DNA from: Acanthosoma haemorrhoidale
Lineage: Eukaryota; Arthropoda; Insecta; Hemiptera; Acanthosomatidae
Direction of reading: 5' to 3'
Length of the DNA stretch: 64,000 nucleotides
Assembly: GCA_930367205.1 (NCBI GenBank)
Contig: OV884009.1
Coordinates: forward strand, 93,331,189 to 93,395,188
Both the position numbers and the translations under genes were made by a program. The notes beneath the pieces are model-generated. The model saw only the letters and a list, made by a program, of their open reading frames with translations, did not search any database and was not told where the DNA came from. This document shows positions 59,926 to 64,000 of the stretch, piece after piece. Every line of letters begins with the position of its first letter. The stretch's first letter is position 1.

Positions 59926-60367
59926 ACAGATATACATATGCAAAAATTAACTTACAATGCTATAATAAAAGATTAATTTCACTTTTCAATTAATATCACA
60001 AATAGTTTATTAGAAAAATTAAAATTTCTATCTAAAGCATTAATAATTGTAATATAAGTGTTGATTCTCACTCAATAATTATAAAAGGAAGAAAAATGTT
60101 GTCATAGTTTTGTTAGTTATGATAATCTTGTTAACAGAAAGAGCCCGATTTGGAAGTTACAGATATGCACTAATTTATTCAATAAATTATATAACAAAGT
60201 TTGTACATATAAGTTCTTCTGAAAAGTGATTCATTCTTAAATTAAATGGTATGAATGAATGAATAAATTTTTAACTGGGACATTAGTCACCAGAGGATAT
60301 CAAAAATAAGATGCATAATACAACTAAAGGTTTTGTTTAGAGTGGGTAAATGTTTTCAATGACTTTT
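59926..60367 (-). repeat. Diverged array-type repeat, copy 1
   Basis: Contains the intron landmarks of the array in order (ATAATAAAAGATT, AATATCACAAATAGT, ATCTAAAGCATTAATAATTG, ATATAAGTGTTGATTC, TTGTCATAGTTTTGTTAG) but no 150-bp exon. It then carries an extra segment with AAATTAAATGGTATGAATGA and AACTGGGACATTAGTC that the array lacks. Confidence 0.75.
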
Positions 60368-61340
60368 TATAATGATAATTCACTAAATAACAAATTAAAA
60401 CATAAATCTGGGAGATAAGTCCCTTAAGACTAACGAAAATAAAGATGTATTACATATTTAATGTTTTGGTTAAAGTTTTGAAAATGATTTCAATGACAGT
60501 TTGAATGACTTTTTGTAATAGTGATTCACTAAAGCACATTGCATAATACCTATAGTTACTCAAGTTTGTAGAGATTTTCAATTGGATAACCTTCTTAATA
60601 TGATAGGAAAATACTCATCACAGGCAATTTGTTCATCTAGGATTGATACAAAAGGACAGAACATCCCCTTGTGAGGACTAATTCTCAGGAAACTCTCAGT
60701 GGCAAAAAAAAAAATAGAAAAGGTACAAAAGGACAGGTTATAGGAAATGAACCCTGAAAGTGAAAACACCTTGAAAATGACCGAAGAAACCCCACAGGGC
60801 ATAAACCACGACACAAGGGGATAATCAGCCTTGTAACCCTACAAAGCCTTGTACCCGGCTAGGATGACTGTAAATACCAGGTTTGCAAGAGAGCTGGATC
60901 TCTCTCTTAAGTCCTTAAGCCTTAATTCGTTAGAATTTAATTTTTTTAGTATCTTTGAACACGAGTCTGAATGTGGGAACTAGTGCTGGATGAGGAAAGG
61001 AAGGAATGGATGGAAGGAATAAAAAAGCAATGAAGGCAACCCATCACCCAACAACACAGAAGACAATATTTTATTTGTCACACGTATTTATTATTTTAAG
61101 TATATAACTAGAGACTTTTATACAAATCGTAAATATGAAACATTTAAATAGATAATTCAAAGATTATGTATTCAAAGATAGATAATTCAAGGATATGCAC
61201 TAGAAGAACCACATTGAACCCTGTAATAAACATAACTTGATCATTATTAAACAAACAGTTATTCATTATGAAGTTTTATGAATGTCCTTTAACCACTTAA
61301 AAAATAAGAAAGTATAAAAATATATTTTAAAATTGTAGGT
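60368..61340. other. Mixed spacer with a GC-richer insertion at about 60570-61030
   Basis: The insertion includes CCTTGTACCCGGCTAGGATG and short open stretches on both strands, but no transposon motif I can name. The right part (61077-61349), from TGTCACACG to CGCTACA, may be a BEL/Pao LTR because a BEL-type primer-binding site follows. Confidence 0.3.
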
Positions 61341-61349
61341 ATCGCTACA

Positions 61350-61369
61350 TTTGGCATCCAACGTGGGGC
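61350..61369 (+). promoter_or_regulatory. BEL/Pao-type primer-binding site
   Basis: TTTGGCATCCAACGTGGGGC, one change from the TTGGCGTCCAACGTGGGGC form common next to BEL/Pao 5' LTRs. It fits the BEL/Pao reverse transcriptase relic 1 kb to the right. Confidence 0.5.
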
Positions 61370-61734
61370 TTTTTATTTTTTGGTTTATTAAATAAAATCT
61401 TGGTCAGCGCGTATCAGTTATTGATTGATGATTCATAAAGTTATTATGGTAAATAAATATGTTTTATTTCAAAAATTGCAAAAAATGTGCAAAGATATGT
61501 TTTGATGCCTGTTTTAATGACATACATAACTATAATCCACTCAAGAACCGACACAATCAGGAGAAATAAAAAAATATGTTATATAACTGCAATATATTTA
61601 TATGTTATCATAACTGCAGGGGAGTTGGAATTTTTGAGTTATTTAAAATAATTTGAAGTAAGTTTTCTGGAATTTCCTAGGGAAGGTCATTTTTTTTTCC
61701 AGATCACTACTTGTTCTCGATTTGTGAGACCTAT

Positions 61735-62215
61735 GCTGCATCATAATTGTGCGTAATTTGGTAGTTATAGATATGCCCTTATTCATTAAATAAGTCACAT
61801 AAAAAAGTTCACGCATATAAGTCCATTTGACAAGCAATCCATTCTTAAATTAAATGGTATGAATAAATTTTTAACTGGGGCATTAGCCCCCTTAGAATAA
61901 CAAAAATAAGATGCATAACACAATTAAAGGTTTCGTTTAGCTTGTGCAAACGTTTTCAATGACTTTTTATATTAATTATAAACTAAATCACAAACACTTT
62001 TAATATAATTAATCAGGTGCAGACAAGTTAAATTGGATAATCTACTTACATATTATTATACTTACAATTTCCATCTAAAGTATTAATAATTGTGGTATAA
62101 GTGTTGATTCACACTCAATTAATATCAAATGAAGAAAAATGTTGTTATAGTTAGTAATAATAATCTCATTAACTTAGATAGCCCGATTTGTTAGTTACAG
62201 ATCAGGTGCAGAGAT
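61735..62215 (-). repeat. Diverged array-type repeat, copy 2 (rearranged)
   Basis: The extra segment (AAATTAAATGGTATGAATAA, AACTGGGGCATTAGCC at about 61850-61890) comes first here, and the intron-like part (ATCTAAAGTATTAATAATTG, GTATAAGTGTTGATTCACAC) follows at 62060-62210, so the order differs from copies 1 and 3. Confidence 0.7.
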
Positions 62216-62393
62216 TTTTAAGTGGATGATTGTTTAGTCAATTGCAACAAGTTTTTTCATTTTTCTGATGTTTGTTACATGGATAATTAATTTTAATTTA
62301 ACTATTATTAAGAATAATAATGCATGTAAAAAAGAAAAGAAAAGCAAGAAGACGTTTGTATCAGTTATGGGACTGATGTGTTAATGGATTGGA

Positions 62394-63375
62394 ACCACAC
62401 GGCAGTCTGATGGAAGGTATATAGTTGCGTTGCCATTTCATGACCAACCAAAAACATTTCCTGGATCTCTACCTTTAGTGATGGCTAGGTTTGGCAGGAT
62501 AGAACTAAATCTTACTAAGCCACCCGATGTAAGAGAACAGTAGAACGAATTCATGCGTGAATACCTTTATTTAAATCATATGGAAGAGACTGCTACTAGT
62601 TCCACTTACGTGGCGCCACATCATGCAGTTTTTAAAATTACAGGAAACAATCAAAAAATAAGAATTGTTTTTCACGCTTCAATGCCTATGCCACCCGGTT
62701 CTTTAAATGAAAATCTACTTATTGGTCCTAAGCTTCAAAAAGATATATCTAGGATTTTGATAAATTTCCGGAAACATTGAATAGCTCTCTGTGCGGACAT
62801 ACTTAAAATGTTTAGGCAAATCTTGGTGACTACCGAGCATAGATGCTACCTGCAGATTCTATGGTGCTTCTCTCCAGATGAGGCAGAAATATGAGATATG
62901 GACGTTAACATATGGATACTCTACTTCACCATAATAATCTTCATCTCTCGAAGCTTTGAGAGTTCTTGACCAATTAGCAGAGGTTGAGGGTGAAAAATTT
63001 CCCAAAAGATCAAAGGCACTTCACAGTGACATTAATGATGACATCATAACTAGGGCGAATTTGTTGGAAGAAGCAATTGAGCCGAAGGCGCAACTCATTC
63101 AGTTGTTTGGCAAATGGTGTTTCCCAGTTTACAAATGGGCAAGCAATTCAATGGAACTGATGGATTCAATCCCAAAGGAAGATAAACAGGTTCAAGTATG
63201 TTTAAAACCTGAAGACACTACCACCCAAGTCCTTGGCATACACAGGGATACAAAAACTGACTGCTTCTACTATAAAGTGCAATTGACAAAGGCAAAAATA
63301 GCAACATGATCAATGGTAGCAACAATCACTTGATCATATGACCCACTTGGTCTCCTAGCCCCTGTAATAGTTCTG
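62394..63375 (+). pseudogene. BEL/Pao reverse transcriptase relic
   Basis: Frames in order: DGRYIVALPFHD-like start, EFMREYLYLNHMEET, YVAPHHAVFKITGNNQKIRI and VFHASMPMPPGSLNENLLIG (the conserved R-V-V-F-D-A-S block, with the aspartate now H), then a stop at 62778, ADILKMFRQILVTTEHRCYL and ILWCFSPDEAEI. After a frame change come LHSDINDDIITRANLLEEAI (in place of D-x-Y-V-D-D), YKWASNSMELMDSIPKED, a block ending LGIHRDTKTD, and finally YDPLGLLAPVIV. At least four stops or shifts are present. Protease, RNase H and integrase are absent. It ends exactly where array-type repeat copy 3 begins. Confidence 0.88.
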
Positions 63376-63379
63376 ATTA

Positions 63380-64000
63380 CACAATTTAATATAAGATGAT
63401 GACCCTTCTATACAGACATATGCAAAAATTAACGAATAATGGCATAATAAAAGATTGTTTTCCCTTTTTAATTAATATCACAGATAGTTTATTAACAGCT
63501 TCAATAGAAAAATTACAATTTCCATCGAAAGTTTTAATGATTCTGGTATAAGTGTTGGCTCACACACAATTAACATGAAATGATGAAAAATATGATCATG
63601 GTTTTGTCAGCAATTATATTCTTGTTAAAATAAAAAGCCAGATTTGCTATTTACTGATTTACACTAATTCATTCAATAAACCATATAACAAAGTTTATAC
63701 ACATATAACTCCATCTGACAAGCGATCCATAAATGGTATGAATGAATAAATAAAAATCTAACTGGGACATTAGTCCTAGAGTATGACAATGTATTTAGTT
63801 TTAAAATATTTAGTGCATTGAGTGGAATTACATCCCTCACATACTTACGCTTACATTTTCTGGTTGGAGAATATTCATTTTACAAATCACAAGAGATTGA
63901 TTAATAATGGACCGGTTATTGATATCCATTAGCCTGTATTTAGTTTTAGGATATTTAGGGCATTGAGTGAAATTCTATTTCAAAGTAAAATACATCTGCG
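63380..64000 (-). repeat. Diverged array-type repeat, copy 3, running to the window edge
   Basis: Shows the same intron landmarks (TAAGATGATGACCCTTC, CATAATAAAAGATTG, AATATCACAGATAGT, GGTATAAGTGTTGGCTCACAC) followed by the extra segment AAATGGTATGAATGAATAAA and AACTGGGACATTAGTCC. No exon is present where one would be expected, because the BEL/Pao relic occupies that side. Confidence 0.75.

Noticed and set aside
60578..60814. 78-codon minus-strand hydrophobic frame
   Set aside because: Composition reflects T-rich DNA; no start context, splice sites or family motif.

Overview
The window is AT-rich, intron-containing eukaryotic DNA. Short phase-consistent exons with GT/AG borders and AATAAA signals, plus a mix of mariner/Tc1, P-element/THAP9-like, hAT, Copia, Ty3/gypsy and BEL/Pao relics, point to an arthropod, most likely an insect. 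This assignment is an inference; no rRNA or mitochondrial marker is present.

Layout. 1-3000: a decayed P-element/THAP9-like transposase on the minus strand. 3888-15079 (+): seven exons of a YIF1-family Golgi/ER membrane protein, 5' end missing from view, with a TA-flanked internally deleted mariner in one intron and two hairpin/fold-back elements in another. 15130-20200: mostly non-coding, with an AT-rich minisatellite and a GC-richer island. 20201-23599 (-): the first three exons of a gene I read as XRCC4 (non-homologous end-joining scaffold). 24.4-36.1 kb: a nest of retroelements, comprising a Ty3-type RT scrap, a minus-strand Copia relic, a minus-strand Ty3/gypsy relic, a nearly complete Copia copy with 219-bp LTRs but no integrase core, a hAT scrap and a minus-strand non-LTR RNase H scrap. 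36-41.4 kb: sparse, with tRNA-derived fragments. 41.46-45.9 kb: a broken Ty3/gypsy element that ends in an inverted piece of a sister copy. 46.7-47.3 kb: two convergent terminal exons whose reading frames overlap tail to tail.

The standout feature is 49326-59262 on the minus strand: 25 tandem copies of a 405-409 bp unit, each carrying a 150-bp exon. In every copy the exon is exactly 150 bp, is open in one frame, is phase 0 at both ends, and has an AG acceptor; 24 have a GT donor, and the leftmost copy instead runs into a stop codon. The array therefore looks like one gene making about 1250 residues of 50-residue repeats by splicing tandemly amplified exons. Sequence classes recur in blocks, so the array grew by multi-unit duplication as well as unit by unit. 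Diverged copies of the intron part of the unit continue rightwards to the window edge, interrupted by a BEL/Pao relic. The protein family is not recognised; a weak resemblance to MELT-type kinetochore repeats is noted only as a hypothesis.
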